DNA of 64,000 bases from Comamonas fluminis (GCF_019186805.1 NZ_CP066783.1:2245501-2309500); one strand, 5' to 3'. Shown: positions 45,517-55,072, counted from the first letter of the stretch. Program-made: numbers and translations. Notes: generated by a model not told the origin, from the letters alone.

Positions 45517-46962
45517 TTACGAGCTTTGTGCGGGCTGCACTTCTCCCCAGCCCAGCCCCAGTGCTTTTTGCAGCGTGATGTAGTCGCTGGACAGTCCGGC
45601 CAGCGCGCTGAGCAGGTTTTGCTCGGCCTGAATCTGCTGGCGCTCGGCGTCCAGCAGGTCCAGCGTACTGGCCGTGCCGCCGCGCTGGCGCTGGGCGGTG
45701 AGGGTCGTGGCTTCGTCGGCACTGGTTTTGGCACGGGCGTAGCTGGCAACGGCCATGCGGCGGTGGCCAAAGCGCGAGAGTGCGTTTTCTGCATCCTTGA
45801 GCGCGGCAAGCACCTTGGCGCGGTACTGGGCAGCGGCTTCGTCGCGGCTGGCTTCGGCTTGCGAGACGCGGGCGGCGTTGCGGCCAAAGTCCAGAAAGCT
45901 CCAGCTGATCTGCGGCAGCAGGGCAATGGTGGCATTGCCCAGGTGGGTGAGGTCAGAGATATCGCTGCCGCCCAGACCCAGCATACCGGTGAATTTGAGC
46001 TGGGGGAATCTGGCGGCTTCGGCCACACCGATTTGCGCACTGCGCGCAGCCAGCGTGCGTTCGGCGGCACGCACATCGGGCCTGCGCTGCAGCAGGCTGG
46101 CGGGGTCGCCAATGGCGACTTGGGCAGGGGGCAGTGGCAGCTCAGAGGCCTTGGCGCCGGCAAGCTGTGCATCCAGACTGCCCGGAGCCTGTCCCAGCAG
46201 CGCGGCCAGGGCGTTGCTGTAGGTGTCAATATCGGTTTGCTGGGCAGGCAGCTCGGCCCGGGTGACTTCCAGCTGGGTGCTGAGCTTGCTGACATCGAGT
46301 CTGGAGGCCGTTCCGCCCTGGTAGCGCTGGCGCTGCAGGGCCAGCATTTTTTCCTGGCGGGCAATGGCGTTCTGGCTCAGCTGCAGCCGCTTTTGCGCGG
46401 CGCGCAGCGCCACGTAGTTCTGCGCCACTTCTGCGGTGAGGCTCAGTTGCACATCGGCCAGATTCGCTTCGGTGGCTTCAGCGCTGGCGTGGCTGGCCTG
46501 CACGCTGCGGGTGTGAGAGCCAAACAGATCCACTTCCCAGGAGGCATTGGCGCCCAGGTTGTACATGCTCAGCCACTGGGAGTTAATGGTTTGCTCGCCC
46601 ATATTGATTTCGGGCACGCGCACCTTGGCCGCCATGGCGCTGAGGCTGGCCGAGGGCATGCGGTTGGCTTGCTCCAGATCGACCGCCACGCGGGCATTGC
46701 GCAGGCGTGCGCGGGCAGCGTCCAGATCAGGGTTGGCGGCCAGCGCCTGTTCCATGAGCTGGTTGAGCGTGGTGTCGTTCAGGCTTTGCCACCAGTGGGC
46801 CAGCGGGGCAGCGGTTTGAAAAGCGGGGTCAGTCGCAGCGCGGGCAAACTGGCTGGAGGCCGCTGCATGGCCTGGGCCTGCATAGTCGGGGCCCAGTGCT
46901 GTGCAGGCTGAAAGTGCTGCCGCGCACAGCAAGGTGATGGAAAACAGAGGAAGACGGGGCAT
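45517..46962 (-). CDS. NodT-type outer-membrane efflux lipoprotein, second operon
   Basis: A 481-residue outer-membrane factor with lipobox ALSAC (Cys20) and the two TolC repeats (NPDLDAARARLRNARVAVDLEQANRMPS; QRRPDVRAAERTLAARSAQIGVAEAARFPQ). It is the third gene of the second efflux operon, 33 bp downstream of the MFS gene. It is only distantly similar to the outer-membrane factor at 40726, so the two operons are not a recent duplication. It forms the exit channel. Confidence 0.92.
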   Translation of the reverse strand: MPRLPLFSITLLCAAALSACTALGPDYAGPGHAAASSQFARAATDPAFQTAAPLAHWWQSLNDTTLNQLMEQALAANPDLDAARARLRNARVAVDLEQANRMPSASLSAMAAKVRVPEINMGEQTINSQWLSMYNLGANASWEVDLFGSHTRSVQASHASAEATEANLADVQLSLTAEVAQNYVALRAAQKRLQLSQNAIARQEKMLALQRQRYQGGTASRLDVSKLSTQLEVTRAELPAQQTDIDTYSNALAALLGQAPGSLDAQLAGAKASELPLPPAQVAIGDPASLLQRRPDVRAAERTLAARSAQIGVAEAARFPQLKFTGMLGLGGSDISDLTHLGNATIALLPQISWSFLDFGRNAARVSQAEASRDEAAAQYRAKVLAALKDAENALSRFGHRRMAVASYARAKTSADEATTLTAQRQRGGTASTLDLLDAERQQIQAEQNLLSALAGLSSDYITLQKALGLGWGEVQPAQSS

Positions 46963-46995
46963 GGAAAACTCTTGATTGGGTCTGCGATGAACGGC

Positions 46996-48549
46996 TCAAT
47001 GCCCGGACGCCATGGGCGCATTGCGGTTGAGCGGGCGCAGAAACAGCACCAGCGGAATCACGCAGGCAATGGCTACGCTCATGATCCAGAACAGGTCGAT
47101 ATAGGTCATGGTCAGCGCCTGTGTCTGGATGATGGATTCCAGCTTCATATAGCTCAGCGCGCCGTTGTGCTGCACATATTCCTGCACGCGCTCGCTGTTG
47201 GCCTGCAGGCTCTCTTCTAGGCGGCGACCGTGGAACCACAGGCGCTGATCCTGCAGGATTGCAATGGCCGCCAGTGCGAATGAGCCGCCCAGATTGCGCG
47301 CTGCGTTGAACAGGCCGGCGGCATCGCTGGCATTGGCCACGGGCACAGACTGAATGGCTGCCTGATTCAGAAACAGCATGGCCAGCACCGAACCCACGCC
47401 GCGCATGAGCTGTGATTCGATAAAGGCCGAGCCATCAGCCACGGCGGTCAGGCTGGTTTCATGCCAGGCGCTGAATGCCAGGATAAACAGGCCCAGGCCC
47501 ACGGCAAGGCGAATGTCGAAGCGCCGAATCATCAGCGGCACCAGCGGCATCATCATTAGCGACGGAATGCCTGACAGTGCCACGATGGCGCCAGCCTGCA
47601 TGGAGTTGTAGTTGGAGATATTGGCCAGAAACTGCGGAATCATGTAGGAGGTGCCATAGACCACCATGCCCACCACCATGCCCATGACCACCACGCTGCC
47701 AAACTGGCGGTTGAGCAAGATGGAGAGCCGGATGACGGGGCGCACACTGGTGCGCTGGCCAATCAGCAACAGCACCAGGCCTATGGCCGAGATGGCAAAC
47801 ATCCAGCAGATAAAGGGCGAGGACAGCCATTGATCGCGCTGCCCTTCTTCCAGTGCAATGGTGAGGCCGCCCAGAAAGGCGGTCAGGCCCACAATGCCCA
47901 GCCAGTCGGCCTCGCCAATCAAATTGAGCTTGGCTTTCTGATGCGGCAGGCCGATGAACAGCAGCGCCATCAAGGCCATGCAGATAGGAATGTTCAGGAA
48001 AAACGCATAGTGCCAGCTCATGTTCTCGGTCAGCCAGCCGCCCACATAGGGGCCGACCACGGGGCCGAGAATGGCGGTGGCGCCGAACATGGCGGTGCCA
48101 ATGGGCTGCTGCGAGCGCGGCAGCCGCGTGGCAATGATGGTGTGGGCCGTGGGAATCATGGCGCCCCCGGTCAGCCCCTGACCGACGCGGCCCGCAATCA
48201 TCATGCCCAGACTGGTGGACATGCCGCAGACCACAGAGAAAAGCGTGAACAGCGATGCAACCATTAATAGCAGGGTACGCAGGCCCAGCAAGCGCTCCAG
48301 CCATCCAGCAAGCGGAATCATGATGATCTCGGCGACCAGATAGCCAGTGGCAATCCAGGTGCCTTCGGTGCCGCTGGCGCCAATTTCACCCTGAATACGT
48401 GGCAGGGCCGAGTTGACGATGGACACATCCAGCGTCGCCATCAGCGCGCCCATGGTGCCCGCGGCCACGGCCAGCCAGGCGGCGGCATCGGCTTTTTGCA
48501 CTGGCTGGGCTTGCCCGGCGGCAGGCACAGGCAAAGCGGCGCTGCTCAC
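46996..48549 (-). CDS. EmrB-like MFS drug exporter, second operon
   Basis: A 517-residue DHA2/EmrB exporter with about 14 transmembrane segments (GTMGALMATLDVSIVNSALPRIQGEIGASGTEGTWIATGYL; GRVGQGLTGGAMIPTAHTII with the motif C region GPVVGPYVGGWL). Its length is normal for EmrB, without the long tail seen in the MFS protein at 37205. It exports hydrophobic drugs or toxins by proton antiport, together with the HlyD partner upstream (4-bp overlap, ATGA) and the outer-membrane factor downstream. Confidence 0.93.
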   Translation of the reverse strand: MSSAALPVPAAGQAQPVQKADAAAWLAVAAGTMGALMATLDVSIVNSALPRIQGEIGASGTEGTWIATGYLVAEIIMIPLAGWLERLLGLRTLLLMVASLFTLFSVVCGMSTSLGMMIAGRVGQGLTGGAMIPTAHTIIATRLPRSQQPIGTAMFGATAILGPVVGPYVGGWLTENMSWHYAFFLNIPICMALMALLFIGLPHQKAKLNLIGEADWLGIVGLTAFLGGLTIALEEGQRDQWLSSPFICWMFAISAIGLVLLLIGQRTSVRPVIRLSILLNRQFGSVVVMGMVVGMVVYGTSYMIPQFLANISNYNSMQAGAIVALSGIPSLMMMPLVPLMIRRFDIRLAVGLGLFILAFSAWHETSLTAVADGSAFIESQLMRGVGSVLAMLFLNQAAIQSVPVANASDAAGLFNAARNLGGSFALAAIAILQDQRLWFHGRRLEESLQANSERVQEYVQHNGALSYMKLESIIQTQALTMTYIDLFWIMSVAIACVIPLVLFLRPLNRNAPMASGH

Positions 48550-49691
48550 TGCGCACCCTTGGCGCTAACTGTTTCGGGGCGGTTTCCCGCAGCCTCTCGG
48601 GTGTTGACTTCCACAACGACCGACAGGCCAGGCACCAGCACCTGGCGAGTGGCGGCATCCACATCCAGCGCAATGCGCACGGGCACGCGCTGCACGATCT
48701 TGGTGAAGTTGCCTGTGGCGTTTTGCGGCGGAATCAGCGAGAACTGTGCGCCGGTGCCGGGTGCAATGCTTTCCACATGGCCTTTGAGCCGGGTGCCGGG
48801 CAGGGCGTCAATGCGAATATCGACGCTCTGGCCTGCGCGCATGGGGCCAATCTGCGTTTCCTTGAAATTGGCCGAGATATAGAGCTTGTCCATGGGCACC
48901 ACGCTCATCAGCCTTGTGCCTTGCTGCACAAACTGGCCCACGCGCACGGTTCTGTCGCCCACACGGCCATCGGTGCTGGCGGTGATGACGGCGGCATCGG
49001 CGTTGACCTGCGCCGCATCGCGCTGTGCCTGGGCCGATTCGGCCTGTGCCAGTGCCTGCTTGACCTGGGCGTTGATGGCGCTGACACGGCGCTCCACCGC
49101 CTGCAGATTGGCGCGCTGCGCGGCCAGCTGGCTGGCGGCCTGTTGCTCCTGATTGCGCTTGATGGCCAGTTGCTCTGCGGGCTCGGCGCCCGTCTGCACC
49201 AGGGCCGCAAAACGGCGCATTTCTGCAGAGGCAAACTCGGCCTGCGACTGTGCAGCGCTGAGCTGTGCCTTGGCCTGGGCAATGGCGGCATCCTGCTCGT
49301 GCCCCTGGGCACGGCTGGCTTCGGCATTGGCCTGGGCCACATCAATGCTGGCCTTGGCCTGCGCCACCTGGGCGCGGTAGTCGCGGGCATCAATGCGCAC
49401 CAGCGGCTGGCCGGCCTTGACGTCCTGGTTGTCCTTGACCAGCACTTCCTCGACATAGCCCGAAATCTTGGGCGCAACCGTCACCGCATCGGCCTGCACA
49501 TAGGCGTCGTCCGTGCTCTGCACATACTGGCCGTGGGTTTTGTACTGATAAAACCACCAGCCCCCGGCGATCAGCACGGCAATCAGCAAACCGCTGCCAA
49601 TGGTGCGCAGGCGCTGGTTTTTGGGAGGTTTTGGGGTGGCCGAAGGTGTGACTGGTGCGGCGTTAGTATCCGCAGACTGACTGGATGACAT
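48546..49691 (-). CDS. EmrA-like HlyD membrane-fusion protein, second operon
   Basis: A 381-residue adaptor with a Pro/Thr-rich N terminus, one membrane helix (GSGLLIAVLIAGGWWFYQY), the first lipoyl motif (APKISGYVEEVLVKDNQDVKAGQPLVRI), a long coiled coil rich in Ala/Gln and the second lipoyl region (ITASTDGRVGDRTVRVGQFV). It is the first gene of the second operon and is divergent from a TetR regulator whose operator lies in the 76-bp gap. Only this adaptor, not the one at 39497, begins an operon. Confidence 0.93.
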   Translation of the reverse strand: MSSSQSADTNAAPVTPSATPKPPKNQRLRTIGSGLLIAVLIAGGWWFYQYKTHGQYVQSTDDAYVQADAVTVAPKISGYVEEVLVKDNQDVKAGQPLVRIDARDYRAQVAQAKASIDVAQANAEASRAQGHEQDAAIAQAKAQLSAAQSQAEFASAEMRRFAALVQTGAEPAEQLAIKRNQEQQAASQLAAQRANLQAVERRVSAINAQVKQALAQAESAQAQRDAAQVNADAAVITASTDGRVGDRTVRVGQFVQQGTRLMSVVPMDKLYISANFKETQIGPMRAGQSVDIRIDALPGTRLKGHVESIAPGTGAQFSLIPPQNATGNFTKIVQRVPVRIALDVDAATRQVLVPGLSVVVEVNTREAAGNRPETVSAKGAQ

Positions 49692-49731
49692 GGAAGCTCT
49701 GTTGTGATTTCTTATGCAGTCTCAAATAATA

Positions 49732-49746
49732 TTGCACTGAGTGCAA
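49732..49746 (+). promoter_or_regulatory. TetR-type operator, second efflux operon
   Basis: TTGCACTGAGTGCAA is a perfect 15-bp palindrome around a single G, 22 bp before the TetR start and 40 bp before the adaptor start. It is well placed to repress both divergent genes. Confidence 0.85.
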
Positions 49747-49767
49747 AAAAGTCAATGAAAGGATGGC

Positions 49768-50391
49768 ATGGCTGTAGCCAAGGATGAGCGAGCACCTGGC
49801 GTGCGCGAGCAAAAAAAGCGTGAGACCCAGAAGCTGCTGACGCAGACGGGCATGCGCCTGTTTCTGGAGCAGGGCTATGGCGAAACCACGCTGGACCAGA
49901 TTGCGGCCGAGGCCGGGGTTTCCCGGCGCACGATTTTTTCCTACTTCGCCAGCAAGGAAGACATCCTGGTGGCCAGCTCAGACACAGGCTGGGAAGACAT
50001 TCTGGGAGACATTCGGGCGGCCTCGCCCGAGTCCACGCCTTTGCAGGTGGTCTGCAACTGCCTGCTGCAGCGCGTGGGCGCGCGCACGAATGAAGACCTG
50101 CTGGCGCTGCGCCAGCTCATGCTGCTCAGCGCCACATTGCGCTCACGCGGGCAGACGGTTTTTGTGGAGCGCGAGCTGAGCGTGGCGCAGGCGCTGGCCC
50201 AGGTGTGGCCTCAAGCGCAGCGGCAATGGGAGCTGCGCATGGCCGCCATGGCGGCCATTGGTGCGTTTCGTCTGGCGGTGGATACCTGGCGTGACAGCCC
50301 GCAGCAGTCGCTGTTTGCACTGGCCCAGCAAAGCTTTGCCCAGTTGCAGCAGCTTCTGACCCCAGAGCCTGCAGAACTCCTGAAAAAGTAG
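49768..50391 (+). CDS. TetR-family repressor of second efflux operon
   Basis: A 207-residue TetR repressor with a basic N-terminal stretch, helix-turn-helix (TLDQIAAEAGVSRRTIFSYFASKEDILV) and helical ligand domain. It is divergent from the EmrA-EmrB-OMF operon and separated from it by a region holding the TTGCACT palindrome, so it most likely represses the pump and itself until a substrate binds. The ATG at 49768 follows an AAGGA-like site (GAAAGGATGGC). Confidence 0.93.
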   Translation: MAVAKDERAPGVREQKKRETQKLLTQTGMRLFLEQGYGETTLDQIAAEAGVSRRTIFSYFASKEDILVASSDTGWEDILGDIRAASPESTPLQVVCNCLLQRVGARTNEDLLALRQLMLLSATLRSRGQTVFVERELSVAQALAQVWPQAQRQWELRMAAMAAIGAFRLAVDTWRDSPQQSLFALAQQSFAQLQQLLTPEPAELLKK

Positions 50392-50417
50392 CTGCAGGCG
50401 CTTTCAGATCAAGGGGT

Positions 50418-51152
50418 TCATGGCATTTTGAAGTAAAACCATGCGCCCAGACACAGGGCTGCCGCCAGCAGCAGCCACCAGAGCCAGCCCTGGCTGCGCG
50501 GCACTTCACCCGGAGACGTGGCCCCGGCGGGAATACCGGGCGGCATGCTGCTGGTAGCGGTTGCCCTGACGGATTGCCGCTGCAGGGTTTGCCAGTCCAG
50601 GGCAATGCCATCCATGGCGGCGTCGATATGGTCTTTGGCCTGCCCCAGTCCCAGACCCGTGGCTTCGCGCAGCAGGGTGATGGCTTCAAGCTTGTTGCCG
50701 CCCGCCACGGCCTCCTCGATGCGCGCCTGAACCTCATCAGGCACAGCGCCTGCGCCAGAGAGCAGCGCTTGCACCGCCTGCGCATGATCGCCGCTGGCAG
50801 TGATGGTGGTTGTGGTCTTGCCGTTGACTGTGGTGGTGACGCGCTTGATTGAGGTGTAGGAGCTGCCGCCACTGCCATGGGGGTTGGCACTATTGAGCTG
50901 CTTGATCAACTGCGCGGCGTCTTGCATGCCCAGACGTTTGAGCTGCTCCTGCAACTGGGTCATGGCTTCGGTCTGGCTCAGTTCTGCACCCTGCGTGCCG
51001 GGGGCAGCGAGCAGGGCCTCGTCCACGGTTTCCAGCAAATCCTTGGCTTCCTTGAGGCCCAGGCCGTTTTGCTCGCGCAACTGCTTGATGGCTTCAATCT
51101 TCTGGCCGCTTTGCCAGAGGCTGAGCACGGCGGCAGGAATCTGTTGGCGCAT
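50418..51152 (-). CDS. Tail-anchored protein with two L7/L12-like motifs
   Basis: A 244-residue protein with two copies of the motif found in the ribosomal L7/L12 C-terminal domain: QKIEAIKQLREQNGLGLKEAK (residues 17-37) and NKLEAITLLREATGLGLGQAK (about 153-173). A Gly/Ser/Thr-rich linker separates them, and one hydrophobic helix at the C terminus (WLWWLLLAAALCLGAWFYF) should anchor it in the membrane with the domains in the cytoplasm. In L7/L12 this surface binds translation GTPases. The function here is unknown; it is monocistronic beside the TetR gene. Confidence 0.78.
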   Translation of the reverse strand: MRQQIPAAVLSLWQSGQKIEAIKQLREQNGLGLKEAKDLLETVDEALLAAPGTQGAELSQTEAMTQLQEQLKRLGMQDAAQLIKQLNSANPHGSGGSSYTSIKRVTTTVNGKTTTTITASGDHAQAVQALLSGAGAVPDEVQARIEEAVAGGNKLEAITLLREATGLGLGQAKDHIDAAMDGIALDWQTLQRQSVRATATSSMPPGIPAGATSPGEVPRSQGWLWWLLLAAALCLGAWFYFKMP

Positions 51153-51182
51153 GGCGGGCCTCCTTGTTTTTGGGATATGGGC

Positions 51183-51947
51183 TTAGCCGCAATCGACCTG
51201 AAGGCGGCTGAAATCCTGGGCGCGCAGTTTATCGTCCTCGATGAAGGCCATCAGCCGCGCGCCGTCTTGCCAGCACCAGTGGAAATCGTCATGCGACTGC
51301 AGCGTCAGCAGCGAGCGCCAGTGCGAGCTGCTGGGATATTCCTGCGGATCGGGCGTGGGGTCGTATCCCAGGCTGTCCCAGCTTGGGCGGCCCAGCAGAT
51401 AGTCGCGCGGCAACTCGCCGCTTTCTTCCAGTGCGTCAAACCAGTCGTACAGATCGTCAAAATCCACAGGCCAGTCGCTGCGCAGCTCTTCGTGGCGTGG
51501 AATGTCGATGCTGTTTTCAAACTGCAGCGCACGACTGGCCGTGGTCCATTTGTGGGGTGCCTGAATCTCATGCATATCGCTGGTATCCGGCCAGTAAAAA
51601 GCCTTGAGGTAGTCCGCATCGCGCCAGAAGATGCTGTCATCCTGGCTTAAGCCCTAGAACAGCGATAGCAGGCCGCTGCCGGGCAGCTCGGCCGGGCGGC
51701 CCGGGCCATCGGGTAGTTCAGCAAAGTTGATCTGCCCGACAAACAGATAGTGGCCATCCGGGTGCTGGGGCCACGCAAAACCGGCGGGCACCATGGGCTG
51801 GCCGCCAAAGCGGCTTTGCAGCGGCTTGCCACGGGCTTTGTCCAGCCGGATAGCGACCGCTGGCTGGGCCAGATTCAGGAAATATGATTTGTGCTCTCGC
51901 AGCAGAGGCGAGGCATCCAGGCGTTGTTCAAGCGTCTTGAGATCCAT
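51183..51947 (-). pseudogene. DUF1963 (YwqG-like) gene with in-frame amber codon
   Basis: The frame from ATG 51947 to stop 51183 would encode a 254-residue DUF1963/YwqG-like protein, with RFGGQPMVPAGFAWPQHPDGHYLFVGQINFAEL in the first half and a DSIFWRD ... DYLKAFYWPDTSDMHE ... DDFHWCWQDGARL second half. One TAG at 51654-51656 (codon 98, after LLSLF) interrupts it, with no frameshift and both sides well conserved in character. It is a single-base nonsense change (from a Tyr or Trp codon), a sequencing error, or readthrough. An alternative start at 51575 could give a C-terminal piece. Confidence 0.8.
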
Positions 51948-52078
51948 GAGACTTTGGGCGGTGGCGGTGCAGACCATTCTGGCCCAGACTGCGGCCCAGT
52001 CCGGCTGTGAGCCGCCTGCGAGGTGCAACAAATCGTCAGCCAGCAGTCATCACCATCCATGTCTTGAGACTACTGAAG

Positions 52079-52903
52079 TCATAGCCGCATGCGCAGATAG
52101 GCATTGGATTTGAGGTGAAAACGGTTCAGAGTTCCTGCGGTGGTGAACTGTGATGCTGACACGGGGTCAGGCCTTGATGCCGGCACAGATACCGGAACTG
52201 ATACAGGCCGCTCCAGCTGATCCGTCCAGGCGCGGTAGGTATGCAGCGCCATGGCGTGCAAGGGGGCGATGTGCTGGGGCAGCTGGGCCAGGATTTGCGC
52301 CTCGGTCTGCACGGCTGGGCCGCTGGCTTGCAGCAGCTCCTCATGGCCATCGCGGCACCACTGGCGCACGCTGGCTTCGGTCACTTCCAGGTGCCCCTGA
52401 AACGCCCAGTGGCGGCCGCGCACAAAGCCTTTGTTCAGGCAGTGCTGGGCATACATGGTGCGGCTGGCGCCTTGCGGAATCTCAAACGTGTCGTAATGCC
52501 AGTTGAACAGCATGGCCTGCGCGGGCAGCTGCATCAGCGACTGGGCACAGCGGCTGACCCAGACCGGGCTCCAGCCAATATGGGCGCAGGGGTTGCGCCA
52601 CACGCGTGCGCCCATGGCGCGGGCCAGCATCTGGGCGCCAAAGCAGTGGCCTAGCACGGGCACATCATGCTGCACTGCGCTTTGCAGCAGGCAACGCTCT
52701 TGCTCAATCCAGCGCAGCTGCTCATTGGCGCAGTGGTTGCTGCCCAGCACGATGATGCCGCGGTAGTCGCGGGCATTGGCCGGGGCCGAGCCTTGCGCGC
52801 AGGGGGCCAGCAGCACATAGGGAATGCTTTGCTGGCACAGATGGTCCAGCAAAATGCCGGGGCCTTGCGATGCTTCGTGCTGGAGGATGGCGACAGGTTT
52901 CAT
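52079..52903 (-). CDS. Class I glutamine amidotransferase-like protein
   Basis: A 274-residue protein with a class I amidotransferase fold: nucleophile Cys87 in VLGHCFGAQ, and a histidine and glutamate plausibly His171 and Glu173 (GHLEVTE); FNWHYDTFEIP (around 133-143) is the usual region preceding them. Such stand-alone domains act as GMP-synthase-like or gamma-glutamyl hydrolases; the partner is unknown. The C-terminal 35 residues (ERPVSVPVSVPASRPD) are low-complexity. The ATG at 52903 is used; TTG 52924 is upstream. It is monocistronic. Confidence 0.85.
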   Translation of the reverse strand: MKPVAILQHEASQGPGILLDHLCQQSIPYVLLAPCAQGSAPANARDYRGIIVLGSNHCANEQLRWIEQERCLLQSAVQHDVPVLGHCFGAQMLARAMGARVWRNPCAHIGWSPVWVSRCAQSLMQLPAQAMLFNWHYDTFEIPQGASRTMYAQHCLNKGFVRGRHWAFQGHLEVTEASVRQWCRDGHEELLQASGPAVQTEAQILAQLPQHIAPLHAMALHTYRAWTDQLERPVSVPVSVPASRPDPVSASQFTTAGTLNRFHLKSNAYLRMRL

Positions 52904-53090
52904 AGATCTGGCTTGTGCGTGCAAGCCTGTGATGGGGAAGCCCTGACTCTAGGTTTTGCCCCCTCAAAACGGCGTAGGGATTGGGGCGACTGGCATCAAG
53001 CTGATATCAAGCCTGTTGGGTGCATGCTGATGATCAGGAGCGAAGCCGTCATGCCAGAATGGACGGGCATTACAAAGAAAAGACAGCCTC

Positions 53091-54989
53091 ATGCAGCAAA
53101 GCCACGAAAGCAAATCTGGTCACGGTAGCAGTCAGTCCGCATTGACCCTGGCGGCACTGGGCGTGGTGTTTGGCGATATCGGCACCAGCCCGCTTTATGC
53201 GTTCAAGGAGGCGTTCTCGGGAGCGCATGGCCTGGCGGTCTCGCCCGAGAACGTGCTGGCCGCACTGTCGGCCTTGCTCTGGGCCGTCATCATCGTGGTG
53301 GCCATCAAATATGTCTGGATTGTTCTGAGCTACGACAACGATGGCGAGGGCGGCGTGCTGGCGCTGACGGCGCTGGTGCACCGCGTAATGGGCGATCGTT
53401 CAAGACGTTCGCGCATTGTGGTGGGCGCAGGCGTCTTTGCAGCAGCCCTGTTTTATGGCGATGCCATCATCACCCCAGCCATTTCCGTGCTCTCGGCCGT
53501 TGAAGGCATGAGCATTGCCACGCCGAATTTCGAGCACTTCATCGTTCCCATCACCATTGGCATTCTGATCGGGCTGTTTTCCATCCAGATGAAGGGCACC
53601 AGCGTGGTGGGCAAACTGTTCGGCCCCGTCACCATCATCTGGTTTGTCTGCCTGGCCTGGCTGGGCGTCAGCAGCATTGTTCAGGCGCCCATGGTGCTGC
53701 AGGCCGTCAACCCCATGCATGCGCTGCGTTTTGCCGTGCAGCACACGGACAAGGCCTTCTTCCTGCTGTCTGCCGTGTTTCTGGCCATGACTGGCGCCGA
53801 AGCGCTGTATGCCGACATGGGGCATTTCGGCAGCCGCGCCGTGCGCCTGGGCTGGTACGGGCTGGTGTTTCCGGCGCTGATGGTCAATTATTTTGGCCAG
53901 GGCGCGCTGCTGCTGCGCAATGCCGATGCCGCCAGCAACCCCTTCTTCCTGCTGGCTTCCAGCTCATGGCTGCTGGTGCTGGTGGTGCTGGCAACCGCGG
54001 CCACGGTGATTGCCTCGCAGGCCACTATCTCTGGCGCTTATTCCATGACGCTGCAGGCCAGCCGCCTTGGCTATTTGCCCCGCGTGCGCGTGCTGCACAC
54101 CTCTGACCGTGAGCAGGGCCAGATCTACATCCCCAGCGTGAACTGGCTAATGCTGCTGTCGGTGATAGCGCTGGTGCTGGCCTTCAAATCCTCTGGCGCG
54201 CTGGCAGCGGCTTATGGCATTGCGGTGTCGGGCACCATGCTCATCACCACCATGCTGGTGGGCTTTGTGGTGTATCTGGGCCGCAGCACCTATCGCTGGT
54301 TGACGCTGGCGGCGCTGGGCTGTTTTGCGCTGCTGGAAATAGGCTTTTTTGCTTCTAACCTGACCAAGCTGGAGCAGGGCGGCTGGCTGCCCCTGAGTCT
54401 GGGCGCGCTGATTTTCATTGCGCTGACCACCTGGAGAGACGGCACGCAACTAGTGGCCGAGCACCGCCGCAAGATGGACATTCCCATGGAGGATTTCATG
54501 GCCTCGCCCATGACCGGGGTGCCCGTGGTGTCTGGCACGGCGGTGTATCTGACCTCCGACCCCAAAGTCGTGCCCAATGCGCTGTTTCACAATCTCAAGC
54601 ATTTCAAAGTCATGCATGAGCAGACCGTGTTTCTGCATGTGATCAATGAAAACACGCCCTATGTGCATGACGCCATGCGCTCGCAGCTGCACCGGCTTTG
54701 CAACGGCGTCTGGATGCTGGACATGCATTTCGGCTTTCGCGAGCAGCCCAATATTCCGGCGGCCCTCAAGCTCATTCGGCCCGATGAAGAGGGCGAGACC
54801 CCGGATCTGGACCCCATGCGCACCAGCTTTTTTGTGGCGCGCGCCCAGGTGGTGGACGGGCCGGGCGGGCTGTCTGCCTGGCGCTGCGCCCTGTTTGGCT
54901 GGATGACCCGCCAGTCCGCCAGCGCAGCCAGTTATTACAAGCTGCCCGCCAACCAGGTGGTGGAGCTGGGAACCCAGGTCGTCCTGTAA
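53091..54989 (+). CDS. kup: Low-affinity potassium transporter Kup
   Basis: A 632-residue potassium:proton symporter of the KUP/HAK family, full length. The N-terminal LGVVFGDIGTSPLYAFKEAF is diagnostic. About 12 transmembrane segments follow, for example in EGMSIATPNFEHFIVPITIGILIGLF and AAYGIAVSGTMLITTMLVGF. A C-terminal cytoplasmic domain ends with ASYYKLPANQVVELGTQVVL. A strong terminator follows. It is monocistronic and likely constitutive, taking up K+ at low pH or osmotic stress. Confidence 0.97.
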   Translation: MQQSHESKSGHGSSQSALTLAALGVVFGDIGTSPLYAFKEAFSGAHGLAVSPENVLAALSALLWAVIIVVAIKYVWIVLSYDNDGEGGVLALTALVHRVMGDRSRRSRIVVGAGVFAAALFYGDAIITPAISVLSAVEGMSIATPNFEHFIVPITIGILIGLFSIQMKGTSVVGKLFGPVTIIWFVCLAWLGVSSIVQAPMVLQAVNPMHALRFAVQHTDKAFFLLSAVFLAMTGAEALYADMGHFGSRAVRLGWYGLVFPALMVNYFGQGALLLRNADAASNPFFLLASSSWLLVLVVLATAATVIASQATISGAYSMTLQASRLGYLPRVRVLHTSDREQGQIYIPSVNWLMLLSVIALVLAFKSSGALAAAYGIAVSGTMLITTMLVGFVVYLGRSTYRWLTLAALGCFALLEIGFFASNLTKLEQGGWLPLSLGALIFIALTTWRDGTQLVAEHRRKMDIPMEDFMASPMTGVPVVSGTAVYLTSDPKVVPNALFHNLKHFKVMHEQTVFLHVINENTPYVHDAMRSQLHRLCNGVWMLDMHFGFREQPNIPAALKLIRPDEEGETPDLDPMRTSFFVARAQVVDGPGGLSAWRCALFGWMTRQSASAASYYKLPANQVVELGTQVVL

Positions 54990-55009
54990 TCAACGACTGA
55001 AAGAAAAAT

Positions 55010-55053
55010 CAGCCTGCAGCCCTTGATGGGCATGCGCAGGCTGCTCTCTTTTT
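55010..55053 (+). terminator. Terminator of kup
   Basis: The outer stem AGCCTGC/GCAGGCT (55011-55042) encloses a second GCCC/GGGC stem. A run of T with one C (55046-55054) follows, starting 21 bp after the kup stop. Confidence 0.85.
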
Positions 55054-55072
55054 TGGAGGGGTGTTTTGCGGC

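Noticed and set aside
45253..46911. 552-residue plus-strand frame opposite the outer-membrane factor
   Set aside because: It overlaps the YdhR-like gene and the conserved NodT-type gene; it has no protein-family features.
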